Part shown: in pieces, positions 12,201 through 22,235 of the stretch
Layout of the letters: the number at the start of each line of letters is the position of its first letter
Position numbering within the stretch: the stretch's first letter is position 1
Assembly (NCBI RefSeq): GCF_001949145.1
Contig: NW_019091413.1
Coordinates: 479,639 to 543,638, forward strand
Direction of reading: 5' to 3'
DNA from: Acanthaster planci
Taxonomy: Eukaryota; Echinodermata; Asteroidea; Valvatida; Acanthasteridae
DNA: 64,000 bases
Notes under the pieces: model-generated
What the model saw: the letters and a program-made list of their open reading frames with translations, nothing else
What the model was told of the DNA's origin: nothing
Database searches by the model: none
Made by a program: the position numbers and the translations under genes

Positions 12201-15200
12201 GATTGTGCAATGGTAGCATTTAATGGTAATGGGATTTTCTCCACCATATTGTCCTATTTGAGGCTTACTTGAGCACAGAGACCACTGAGTGAGCCTTATG
12301 CAATCCATTATCAATTATGAGCAGATACAGGATTATCCTTGAAGTTCTTGTAATGTGAATTGTGTTTTCTCTGAAATACAGAACACACCTTATATGGAAA
12401 TGAACAACATCCAATGCAGACTCCACTGTTGGGAGGAAGAAACCACTAGGGTTGGCATTGTTGGGAAACGCAATTAAACAACTCCCAATTCTACCAAAAA
12501 TTTATTCTTGTGATTGTATTCAATTAAATCCAATCCTTTATCAATTTTCAACAACTAAAAACAAAAAGTTTACCTGTCTGCAGTAAAAACACACATTAAA
12601 AATACATTATTCACTTATAACACCACTCCTCAAAAGAATCCTATGATATGCATACATACCTGATAAATGTTTGGATCTTGCTCTTGTCTGTTCCTTCCTG
12701 TTGCTGCAGTTCTCTTTGAATGAACTGAAATCAGGAATATTACTATTTTATCAAGAGCTTCTGGCTTCAAAGTGAAATGATTTGCTGGTGGGAGCTTCAT
12801 TGACATCTTTCAATGACAACCTTATTTGGGGTCCAATTATTTATTTTTTTAAAAGACTTTATAAGAATGGATGTTTTGCAAGGTAAAATGGTGATACAAA
12901 TTTCATTTAAAGACTTAACATACTTTCAGATAACACAACCATACAGGGGTAATGAAATCACATGATAAAGTTGGCTGATAAGCATCAAATCCAAGGAGAT
13001 TTTCAAAATCTCAGTTTCATGTTTGTCTAAAGCTTTGTCTCTTTCAAAAAACTTCTTGTAGGCCTATAATGCTAAAAAGGGTACGGACTCTGGCTCAACA
13101 AAATACACTCACAATTCACAGGGACTTTTTATGAAGCTAAAAGTTCAAAAGTCACGGGCTAAAATCCTGGCAAGGCTGGAGACAGAGACAAAACCAAGAT
13201 TTGGCAAACCCTGCTTGAGAAACCTCTACCTCACATGGTCCAAGGACCCCCATTGACCCCTCATTACCCTCCGACGGTTTACTCCTACCTTTCCAAGCGC
13301 CTCAAGGTTGTCATCAGAAGCCCTCCTGAGGACGCTGAGGAGTTGAGGGGGTACAGTCAGCCCCTCCTTGTACCTCCGGATGACATGGAGGATCAAGACT
13401 TGATGGGCTGTCTGGCTGTCCACACTTGGCTGTGATGAGAGGACAGTGTTGACAAGGTGGTCACGGTAGGAGAGAGGAGTCTCCAGGCGGCGGTTGTCCT
13501 CCTCTAGGAGCTCAATGATACCCTGACAAACAAAGAGGAAATTTCAAGACACTGGGTATGGTGTATTTCAATAAAACTGTTGTTACACACGTTTAACTCC
13601 AACTGCATCATCGCTTCTGGTTTTTTTTCACAAGCCTTCACGGGCATACACTGAGTATACTGTGTTAAAATACACGTCAGGAAGGGCAAAAATCCAAAAT
13701 ATACATCTCCCCGGCGCAAATTCATCTTTGAGATACATCATCTTGCAAAAAGAACATACAGTTAGAAGATTTTTTTCCAGATAATTACAGTACACATTCA
13801 GGAATTGTGCAGTAAACCAACTGGAGTGACGCAGACAGCGCAAATGAGCACGAGTCATTTTGCGCTGGCAAACAACTGTCTCCAAACTGAAGCTGTGCAG
13901 AACTGTGTTCCATATAGACAACACATGCCAAAGACGGAACTGTTGATATTTGAGCTTGTGATGTCTAACTATGCATGGGAAGGTGAATGGGTTTTCAACA
14001 TAGCCAACTGGAGGTCCAAAAGACACCAACATGTTAATATGGCAATATAGCAAATGTGTTTACAAGACGTATTTTTGCGTTGGGGAGATGTCAATTTATA
14101 TAACGGGTTTTGCCCTTACCTAACGAATATATTAATAAACACTGTAAGGGCAAGGGCAAAACCTGTTATATAAAATAACATCTCCCCAACGCAAAAATAC
14201 ATCTTGAAAATAGTTCACGGTACCCGCTGCTTCACCTAACTCGGACCGGCCAGCTGACCCCGGCAAGCTCCGTGGTTGAGTGGTTAAGACGTCTGCACTA
14301 TTAAGCAGGAGGTCATGGGTTCGAGTCCAACCCGAGTAAGCTTGTGACTTTTTTCGCAAGCTCTCGCACAAGCACTGAGCATACAGTGTTTATTAATATA
14401 TACGTTGGGTAAAACCCGTTATATAAATAGCAAATGTGATAACGCACAGCACTATTCTGGTACCTTCATGCCCAGCTGTCTACATTTCTCTATCTGCTGT
14501 AGCATGTGGCCTCGTGGGATCTCCCGCAGGGAATGCCAGTCTTTATGACCCCCACCGCAAGCAGCTAGGTATCCTTGCAGAGTGGAGGCATCAATATCAC
14601 AGAATGCACAGCCTGACAGCTGTCATATAAAAGACAACAAAGACATCTTACTATGATCTATTTTTTAAACTAATGTTGAAATGAGAGAAGGAATGTGAAG
14701 TGTTGGTCTCTCTGTCACAACTAGCGCAAGTTTGAAATCATTCTGGTGATCAATTACTGAGACATAAGATTATAATGTAGTGTTCGATTGATTCCTTTTA
14801 AGACTGTCCAATGGGTTAACTTGGTAAGCAGCCAGACAGGTCTAACAAAGCAAGGTTTCTATCAAGACAGGAGAGCAATGGTGATTGTGTCTATTTTGCT
14901 TGTCACAGTCATAAGTTCAGAGTTCACAAATTGGTCCCACAAGGATCTAGAGAGGCTTGAAGAGACAGCATTATGGTGCAAAATTTCATTGACAAGTAAA
15001 AGGCTTCTTGCATTACTACACACAGCATGCACATTACATCCAATTTTAGGACAGTGCCACTGAAAAATGTGCATGGACAACGGAAAATGTAAGTAAAACG
15101 TGACAGAGCAGAGATGGTAAGATTCAGTTGTGAACAAGTTTCCAATGAGATACCAGTCAAGTTCTTGTCCAGAATGTATCTTGTTAAGGCCTGGACTTAT

Positions 15201-18200
15201 TGCTCAACTGTCTCCATGAAATAGCCTGAAATCGGGCTGTCTGGCATCCTAATGCCAAGTCATCATATCTTACCGAGGGCAGTAACAGCAGCACTCTGCC
15301 GAACATTTCGGCTGCCCTAGGGACAATTCGCTGATGGAAATAGAAACTGCCAAGGTCGTAACACAAGAGGCAGAGAAACTGCTCCTTGGTAAGAACAGGC
15401 AGGGGGTCCCTAGGTGCACCCGGCCTGTGATCAGTCAACGGGGAGGAACCCCTTGCATCGCCGTTGGCTGGAGGGCCGTCTGGGGGTGGGGCATCCTGGA
15501 CCTTGGTGGGCGGGGCCTCAAGAAACGTCTGCATGCCCGGTACTGAGATGTCTCTGTTGATCGGGAGGCATCGCTCCAGAAAGCTGACCGATTCTTGTAA
15601 GGTGTCTTTGACCTTTTGTTGAATGAAAATGCAGGAGGATTTCGGTTCACTGGATGTTGAACACCACAAAAATAAAAGCCATACCTGCCGATAATCACAT
15701 TCATATTTCCTAAAATAACGTCACACGAGAGGGTTCCAAGCATTGTATGGACAAAACAACAATCAGCAACATCAAGCGTGAAAAAAAGACCTTCTTTGCT
15801 CTTCAGCAGTTTGTTAGTTTCAAGTTCATCATTCCAGTAGATTACAAAAGTGCTATGGAGAAATGTCAAATAATTACTTGAAAGTGAACGAATGTTTACC
15901 ACAGCTTACCGTTTTGATAACCATTTCATTAATGCTGGCAACATTCAAGTTGGACCTGAAAGACAAAAGGTGATTTGTAGGGGAAAAAATTATGTCTTCA
16001 CATTGCCACTGTAAATTTATCATTGATTCCATCTAATAAAATATACTAGACATCAGCGGCTCTTGAAAGGGATTAGTAAGGACAACCTTGCAAGTTTTTA
16101 GGTTCATCTATTTTTTTCTAGTACTAAAATTAAGCCACTCACCCATTTGGAAGCACTGCCACTGTTGTCTTAATGGGTTTGGATGTATGAGTGCTGTCCA
16201 ACAATGTGCGAATGCACCTGATGAAAAGGTAGATAAATTTGAAAGACATCAGTGATATATATTAAATTGCTAATACAAATCAATGTCTGTATTCAGTTTA
16301 GTCAAATCCCTGGCCCCAATACCAGGTTAACAAGGTTTGCCAAGCGAGGCTATCATTCCATACGTCATGAGGTTTTGGCTTGGTTTCAAGCCACATAGTA
16401 AATATGACTTTCTCACCTTTCTGACAAAAATCTCAAAATGAAAATATGGGGAGGTCGATGGACACCAACACTGCACAGAACACTACTCTAGAGCTGCCAG
16501 GCTTGAATGCCAACACTGCATACAACGCTACTCTAGAGCTGCCAAGCTTGAATGCCAACACTGCATACAACATTACTCTAGAGCTGCCAAGCTTGAATGC
16601 TAATTTACACAATTTCTTTGAAAATTTACTAAGTCAGCTGTGGTATATTTGTTACTATCAGCACTTCTTCAGCGCAAATGTTCGAGAAACTACTCCTTCA
16701 CATTTTTCAAAAGTGAAGATTTATTCCTTCTTTTGACCAAGAAGAAGATATGAGTATCAGGGGAACTTACAATGAACTCTAACCCACACAGCATGTGAAA
16801 AATCATATTGACCTTAGAGGATTAAAGGCTGTTAAGGTTGGGATGAAAAGTCACGGTTAGAGTCGAACTCCCTCACAAACTTTACCATCTGTTGTAGACT
16901 GCCAAGGCTACCAAGACTGAGTCGCCCAGACTGCAGACATCTGTGCCAGGCTGAATGTTGAGATTTGGAGGCGAGACTGACTCCACAAAGTCCTTGAGGA
17001 CCTTATGCACCATGAAGAGGGGCAAGCTGTCGACAAGACATACAAGGGGACAAAGGGGTCACCAAATGTGCTAACTTTACATCTTCCCATCTTTGGACAG
17101 AGTCACCTGATGAATCTAAGACATTCCATCAACTGTGGGACAAGTGAGGCACTGGGTTTTTGTTGAGTTATTCAAAATGGAAACATTCAATATTTTTACA
17201 AACATTTACTGAGGTACTGATGTATGTGTACTGATGCTGAGGTAGAACACAGGGGACTGGGGATGCATTTTTCAATTGTTAGCATTATGGAACTGGATTT
17301 CTCTGTTTCTAAAATGCGTTTCCTTGCCTGTATTTATATGAAAACTTTTATTTCTGATAAAGAATACAGTTTAAAGGGTCGGTTATCATGTTTAAGAAAT
17401 TAACCCCACAAATATAATGTATTCTTACAACTTGGAAAATAAACTTAGGATTCACAATACTCGTCCATTGCAACATCTCCAATTTGTGTGAATCACGTGT
17501 ACTGGAGATGGTTTCATATCTGCTCAGTAATGTTGCACAAGCTTTTTTTAAAGAGGGAAGGAAGTTAACGACTTACTTCTTCTGTAGTCTCGTAATATTC
17601 CAGTTGAGGTGTGCAGCCACCTGCAATGCCAGACTCTTCAAGGAGGCTGCCTTGCGTTTCTGTGGCTCTGATTCCTCTTCCCCTTGGGTTTTAATGGACT
17701 GGTCCACAAACTGCACCAAGAGCTGTGTGGCGGTTGGTTCTATTAAAAAGAACCCACAAGAAAGCTGCAAGAAACTGATATACATGTACCCACTGGACTG
17801 GAGTGACCTGTACAAAAAATTACTCAGTTGGGCCTCATGTTGAGATCCTAGCAGAAAAATTAAGCCTTCCTAAAGTTGACAAAACAAAGGTGAAGAGCTC
17901 TTTTTCTTACCCTATGGGTATCCACTCTGAGCAGGAACAAAAGAGGGCGCATTTTGAAATAAAATTGACAGTCGATCTGCACGATCGCTCGATCCCTGTG
18001 CAATCTGTCAAACTTGCTTCATGATCTGTCAATAATTTTACTTTCAGATGAATGCCCTTTCTTTCTTATTTTATAGTTGTGGAAGACTATTTCCAAAAAT
18101 AGAAGTTTTATACAGGATCAACTGGCAGGACAAGTCAATCGCGTGATCATGCTGATCAACTGATCACACCCAAAAATACCAAAAAACTTTGCACCCATAT

Positions 18201-18714
18201 GATACATAACTGTTCTGAAAGGGTAACAAAGTATTGTAACTTAGTTGTTTTTCTTAAGAGAACTTCTGCATTGGATTATAACTGAGAGATTTTGATGACG
18301 AGTTGTTATGGTCTAGTTTTCATCTAAGATGCGTCTTATTTTATATATATATGAAAGTGCAAACAGCATATCAACATTTAGATAATCTTGGGGTTTCCAT
18401 ACATGTATGGAAATAGATCAACCTGAATACCACAAACTACAAGCCAGTTTAAAACTGATCATCTAGGCTTCACAGACCTATCAATCATTTTGTGTGTCAT
18501 GTTCAATAATGGTTAAGTTTTTTTGAGAGGAGACAGAAAAATAAAAATTGATTTTAATGCATAGTAGCTGTGAATACAGACTACCTGGATTGTCTTGAGC
18601 CAAGTGTTTCTGGAGCAGACTGGCATCCAGGAGAAATTCAAACCACAGAGTGGGGACTGGTGTCCTTGGCCGAGTTTGTTGTACTTGTTGTTGGTCCATG
18701 GCTGCATCATTCAT
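3282..18714 (-). CDS. INTS8: Integrator complex subunit 8 (INTS8), 21 coding exons
   Basis: Subunit of the metazoan Integrator complex; in the nucleus it anchors PP2A to Integrator so that paused RNA polymerase II complexes are dephosphorylated and terminated. Coding exons, in order: 18714-18585, 17739-17577, 17026-16886, 16217-16143, 15955-15910, 15612-15274, 14619-14464, 13522-13289, 12724-12660, 12049-11916, 11421-11288, 10764-10654, 10095-9897, 8462-8347, 7721-7534, 6528-6373, 5888-5776, 5399-5171, 4716-4619, 4313-4270, 3398-3282. All junctions are GT-AG with matching phases, and the sum is 995 aa, the length I recall for human INTS8. The N-terminus carries PTLWFEFLLDASLLQKHL, with the PP2A-recruiting WFEF at residues 24-27. 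Other recognised blocks are LALQVAAHLNW, LPWQ-type solenoid helices, SDQVYRRLIKCCNQLQCYTQ and the C-terminus FLRAMAKQYL. The start matches the human position. Exon 17 has a second in-frame acceptor 9 nt downstream (start 5879), which would remove three residues. Confidence 0.95.
3960..4030 (+). repeat. tRNA-derived SINE-like fragment
   Basis: An A-box-like TTGGTAGAGTG and a B-box GGTTCGAACCC sit about 40 bp apart, as in tRNA-derived SINEs. No full cloverleaf was recognised. It lies in the last part of the INTS8 introns, antisense to the gene. Confidence 0.4.
5843..6251 (-). repeat. Tandem array copying the INTS8 exon 17 acceptor and exon start
   Basis: Five head-to-tail units, starting at 5843, 5921, 6003, 6086 and 6169, with spacings of 78, 82, 83 and 83 bp. 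The unit nearest the gene contains the true 3' splice site (TTCCAG before 5888) and the first 46 bases of exon 17. The four upstream units carry the same pyrimidine-rich stretch, an AG and a near copy of the exon start, but no exon end or donor. Units 2 and 3 are almost identical. Units 2-4 carry an extra base relative to the exon, which brings in a stop codon. Confidence 0.85.
13640..13730. mobile_element. Degraded relative of the 14.06-14.43 kb inverted-repeat element
   Basis: Contains ATACATCTCCCCGGCGCAAAT and ACTGAGTATACTGTGTTAAA, which match in altered form the ends of the larger element about 400 bp away in the same INTS8 intron. Confidence 0.4.
14059..14438. mobile_element. Inverted-repeat element with 12-bp target duplication and tRNA-like core
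   Basis: The 12-bp sequence ATAGCAAATGTG occurs at 14047-14058 and again at 14427-14438, flanking the insert. Inside, terminal inverted repeats of about 45 bp lie at 14095-14145 and 14382-14427 (shared core TATATAACGGGTTTT). A further fold-back pairs 14068-14118 with 14145-14203 (TTTTTGCGTTGGGGAGATG against its complement), suggesting nested or rearranged copies. The middle holds a tRNA-like sequence. The insertion is in INTS8 intron 7. Confidence 0.65.
14267..14336 (+). repeat. tRNA-like sequence (A and B boxes) inside the inverted-repeat element
   Basis: GTGGTTGAGTGGTTAAGACG resembles a Leu/Ser-type tRNA A box and D arm, and GGGTTCGAGTCCAACCC resembles a B box and T arm. The spacing is short and no clean acceptor stem is visible, so this looks like a SINE-type relic rather than a functional tRNA. 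Confidence 0.5.
16467..16601 (+). repeat. 45-bp tandem repeat, three copies
   Basis: Copies start at 16467, 16512 and 16557. The period is a multiple of three, and on the plus strand each unit reads close to NTAYNATLELPSLNA. It lies in INTS8 intron 3, antisense to the gene, and is most simply a minisatellite. Confidence 0.8.
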
Positions 18715-21700
18715 CTTGGCTCATTACTGATCCATGTAAACAGGATAGATGAAGTCAAGGATAAGGTGTTAAGTCAGAGCTGGCTTGGGCTTGAAATCTG
18801 AGGCAATACTACTACAAGGAATGACTGTTGCTAGGGTGCGGCTACTCCCAGTCAGCCACTGTGAGTCATACTCATTGTGACTCACAGGTCCTGATTTTAT
18901 TGGTTTGTAATGAAAGTATATTGCAGGGATGGCAACCAGTCCAATGACGCAACCTCATTCCCATGGAAACAATATTGCCTTGCCACGTTGGTTCCCAGTG
19001 AAGAAACATGCACACAGCCCATAGAGTCGAGGTTGCCAATGATGCAATGCATTGTGCGTCACTGGACTGGTCCCCGTCCCTATTATATACATTCAAAAGA
19101 CTGGGACAGGAACCAGTTTTCTGTGTCAACAGACATGTGCCACAGTATGCAGCTCAGATGTGTGGATCGTTTTGTGAAGCGAGGCAGGATCATAAGTAAA
19201 AGGTCTGGATTTTGCCAAATTATCAAACATGCTTGTTGAAGAGATATTATTTAGTTTTGACGGCTTTTGGGAGGAAGATTTGGTAAAGGGTTTGCCGATA
19301 CACCATGTAGAAAATATCTCTTTGAGTATGTGTGGTTCTGAAAAGAACCGGTTACTTGATGTTTCGGACAGTGAGTGCTCTGTCCATCTTTAGGACTAAA
19401 GACGAACCTTCAAGAGCAACTGGAGGAAGATTTGATTGACAAAGTGCAGTTTTAGGCCAAATAAATGGCCACATTCAAATCCTATAGCATTACAAACTAA
19501 TGAAAATCAAGACCTGGAGTCACAGGGAGCACAGCGAGTTCTGGAAGCAGGGTGAAGCAGGGACGGAGGGCACTAATAAGTAAAGTAAAATATTTTCAAA
19601 TATATAGGCCTACACACAGAGAAATGCCAACATGACTAACCTGAAGCAACTTCTACCAAGACTACTCTGATCTTAGGAGAATCATGATGATCTGATGTCT
19701 GTGATGTTTGCACGATTGAAGGGAAGAATTTCTTCACTCGACTCTTACAGAACTAAACAACTTGTTACCCTAGTCTAGCATTTTCAATTATACAATTTTT
19801 TTTCTTTATATTCTTGATCCTCCTATTTCTGCACACTTAAGGCTTTGAAACAAGATTTCCAGAAAACTACAATGCACTTTTGTCAGAGGTAATGTTATTT
19901 TCAAAACTCACAGTCTGTCATCGGATCAATTCACACAAAAAGTTTCTTCTTCTTGTGCCCAGGAGTAGACAACTTTTAGTGGGTTCGACCTTGTGCGTGT
20001 AGAAAACATCCTGCTTATTAAAATCTACGCAGCTGGTAGCCTTTGAAATCTACAGTGGCCAAGACATGCTACACAAGATATATTTATTGAAAGGGTGAGT
20101 CCTGGTGTTTGGCATTGTAACTGCATTGTAACAGCACATATTCTGTGAATTTTTATAGCAATTTCAACAGCTTCAAATTGCAAATCTTCCAGTAGTCATT
20201 TCCAATTCATTTGAATAACTTTCGTAAATTAGTAACACGGAAATGAATTTTAATAAAAAATTTAATTTTTACAACATGAGGCTCCTTGGTCTGCCACTAT
20301 TTAACATCCTTGCATAATAAATTACAAGTCAAGTCCCTTGTGTGTCCTTTGCTTATTTACTTGTTTTGACCATCTTCATTAGCCCAAACACTGAATATGG
20401 TACCTCATATCCTCCAGTGGTCTGTCCCCTCTTCCGTATACCCCATGACTCCATAACAACCATCCACATCCACCTTGTTTCTAAACCCCCCCTCCAAAAA
20501 TTAAACTGTCATCATAATAATGAACAAATAATTTTTCAAGAGAAGACAAATACTCTTAATGTCCTCCACAAACACCTTCCTGTGGCTGGCAGACCTAATT
20601 CCATTCCACCATTTACTGCCATGTTCTTTGTTATTTGTACAGCCTACAACCATTACAAGTTAGTGAACACCCCCATCCACACCCATCCCACACCCTTGGG
20701 TTTACATGTATGTCTGTGCCCAGTCAGGTTGGTACATATCCCATCCCACGGATTACCTATATTCATGAATATGGGCAACCCAGTGTCAACCCAGGTAATC
20801 TAACTGTTCTGGAAAAAAAGGGAAACAAACACTAGAAATGGATCCACCAGTAATTTTTATTCATATTTACGCAATCGACAACATAAAACATTAACGTTTT
20901 GAAGCTTCAAATCTAAGCGAAGGGTCCTATTTGCACCCCTGAAGTGCTTCACTGAGTCAGTAAATTTTAATGACATCATGTGACACTTTAAAAGCACATA
21001 CTAGTACTACTAGAGCACAAGACAATGTAGGGTGAACTTAGCTCTACTCAGTGAAGCATAGTATTCCTCTTTTTATGATTTTGGACGGGATCGTCATACT
21101 AACATGCCACGCCTGTACATAGAGTAAGGTGAAAACGGTTCTCAAAAATTCCAAAGACTCACCAAAAATACCTCTATCACCATCTACTGGCTTCCATAAA
21201 TTCCAACATCAAACGGTTGGGGCTTCAATGATATTTCTGACTTCAAAATCAGTCAAAATCTGACCGTTTTCGCTCGACACACGCACGGCACTTAAACTTT
21301 TCACCACCTCCTCCCATTAAAATACGGGCATATAGAGTTTCTGGCCCAATAAGTCTATGAGCGAACATGGTCCTCTAACGAAATTGCAGGATAGGCCCAT
21401 ATGTAGTCGGGGCACAAGATGTATTGACCAGGAAACAGTCTCTGGTAGCACTCCCAAATGCCACGATCAACAACTCTTGTGCCCAGACCATGTACAGTGT
21501 ACAGGCCAGTCATGCGTGCGTCTCGAATACAAACACTTCACTCAGTAGAGCTAGGGCAAACTGTTACTAGTGTTAGATAACACAAAGACCCGAATTTTTG
21601 AAGGACTCACAAGACAAACTCTAGTTATTATTATTTGAGTTTCGGAAATTCGCCGAAAAAGGGGTCACAATTCTTTTACACATAAACTAAGATTACAGGA

Positions 21701-21830
21701 TTAATTTCCAACATTCTGGTGACTTTTGCAAAACTTCTAAACACGGACAACCTTGACTGCTGACTGTTCAATAGCGCGCGCATCCGCAAAACGTTTACTG
21801 CAAGGTGATTGCGTAGAAATAGGGCCCTAG
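18715..21830. other. Region upstream of INTS8, no recognised coding exon
   Basis: Apart from the inverted-repeat element at 18916-19090, no exon with family resemblance and splice signals was seen on either strand. It may be the first intron of INTS8 if that gene has an untranslated exon near 22.1 kb. Confidence 0.5.
18916..19090. mobile_element. Short inverted-repeat (MITE-like) element
   Basis: The left arm GTATATTGCAGGGATGGCAACCAGTCCAATGACGCA pairs with the reverse complement of the right arm, which reads GTATATAATAGGGACGGGGACCAGTCCAGTGACGCA (each written here in outline). The arms are about 36 bp, imperfect, and separated by about 100 bp. Confidence 0.6.
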
Positions 21831-21888
21831 GGTTAGGACCAATGATCGTATAGCGCCGCTTCGCAGCGATACGATCTTTGGTTAGGAC
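21831..21888. repeat. Small hairpin flanked by a 9-bp direct repeat
   Basis: Arms ACCAATGATCGTAT and ATACGATCTTTGGT, together with the GCGCCGC/GCAGC inner part, form an imperfect stem of about 19 bp over a very short loop. GGTTAGGAC occurs on both sides, at 21831-21839 and 21880-21888, like a target-site duplication of a very small fold-back insert. Confidence 0.5.
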
Positions 21889-22054
21889 TGCATAGATTTA
21901 GGGGCATGACTATACAAACACGAAGGTAGGCCTGGTTTGGATTTACATATTTGTTGACAGACCGAGATTCCACCACAACACTGATTCACAAATTTAATAC
22001 ACAGAGACTAAGGGCTGAGTTGCGAAGTGCAACAAAATGAACAATTTCACTTAC

Positions 22055-22201
22055 CGGTGCGAGCGAAACCATACCCCCTCCGGTTTCAATGTCCCGTCCA
22101 CAGACATTGTATACAGCGCCCTCAAGAGCTAAAACATGTCCAACAACTAAAAATACTTTGATGTCGGTTGCCACAGTGTTGGAGTGTCGCGACATGTGCA
22201 A
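22055..22201 (-). other. Candidate first exon, head to head with FBXO15
   Basis: An open frame of 49 codons, starting MHMSRHSNTVATDIKVFLVV, ends at a good donor (ACCG/GTAAGT). It begins only 34 bp from the FBXO15 start codon on the opposite strand, in a CpG-rich patch. I do not recognise the peptide. It could be a 5' exon of INTS8 (whose coding start lies 3.3 kb further along this strand), the first exon of an unseen small gene, or a non-coding divergent transcript. Confidence 0.35.
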
Positions 22202-22235
22202 GTAGTGCAGTGGTTGCTAGACCTAGAGCCTAAAA
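22202..22235. promoter_or_regulatory. Possible divergent promoter interval
   Basis: This is the interval between the minus-strand candidate exon and the FBXO15 ATG. The surrounding 21.77-22.33 kb is richer in CpG than its neighbours, for example GCGCGCGCATCCGC and GTGTCGCGACATG. No TATA box is evident. The call rests on geometry and base composition only. Confidence 0.3.

Noticed and set aside
13628-14053. Open frame of 141 codons, minus strand
   Set aside because: It lies in an INTS8 intron and overlaps a relic of an inverted-repeat element.
14267-14336. Functional tRNA gene
   Set aside because: A and B boxes are present, but no acceptor stem or plausible anticodon arm could be paired; better explained as SINE-like.
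15612-15660. Upstream extension of INTS8 exon 6 to an acceptor near 15651
   Set aside because: It breaks the phase set by the preceding exon; the acceptor at 15612 keeps phase and matches human spacing.
20342-20803. Open frame of 153 codons on the plus strand
   Set aside because: No recognisable domain, low-complexity His/Pro composition and no splice or family support.
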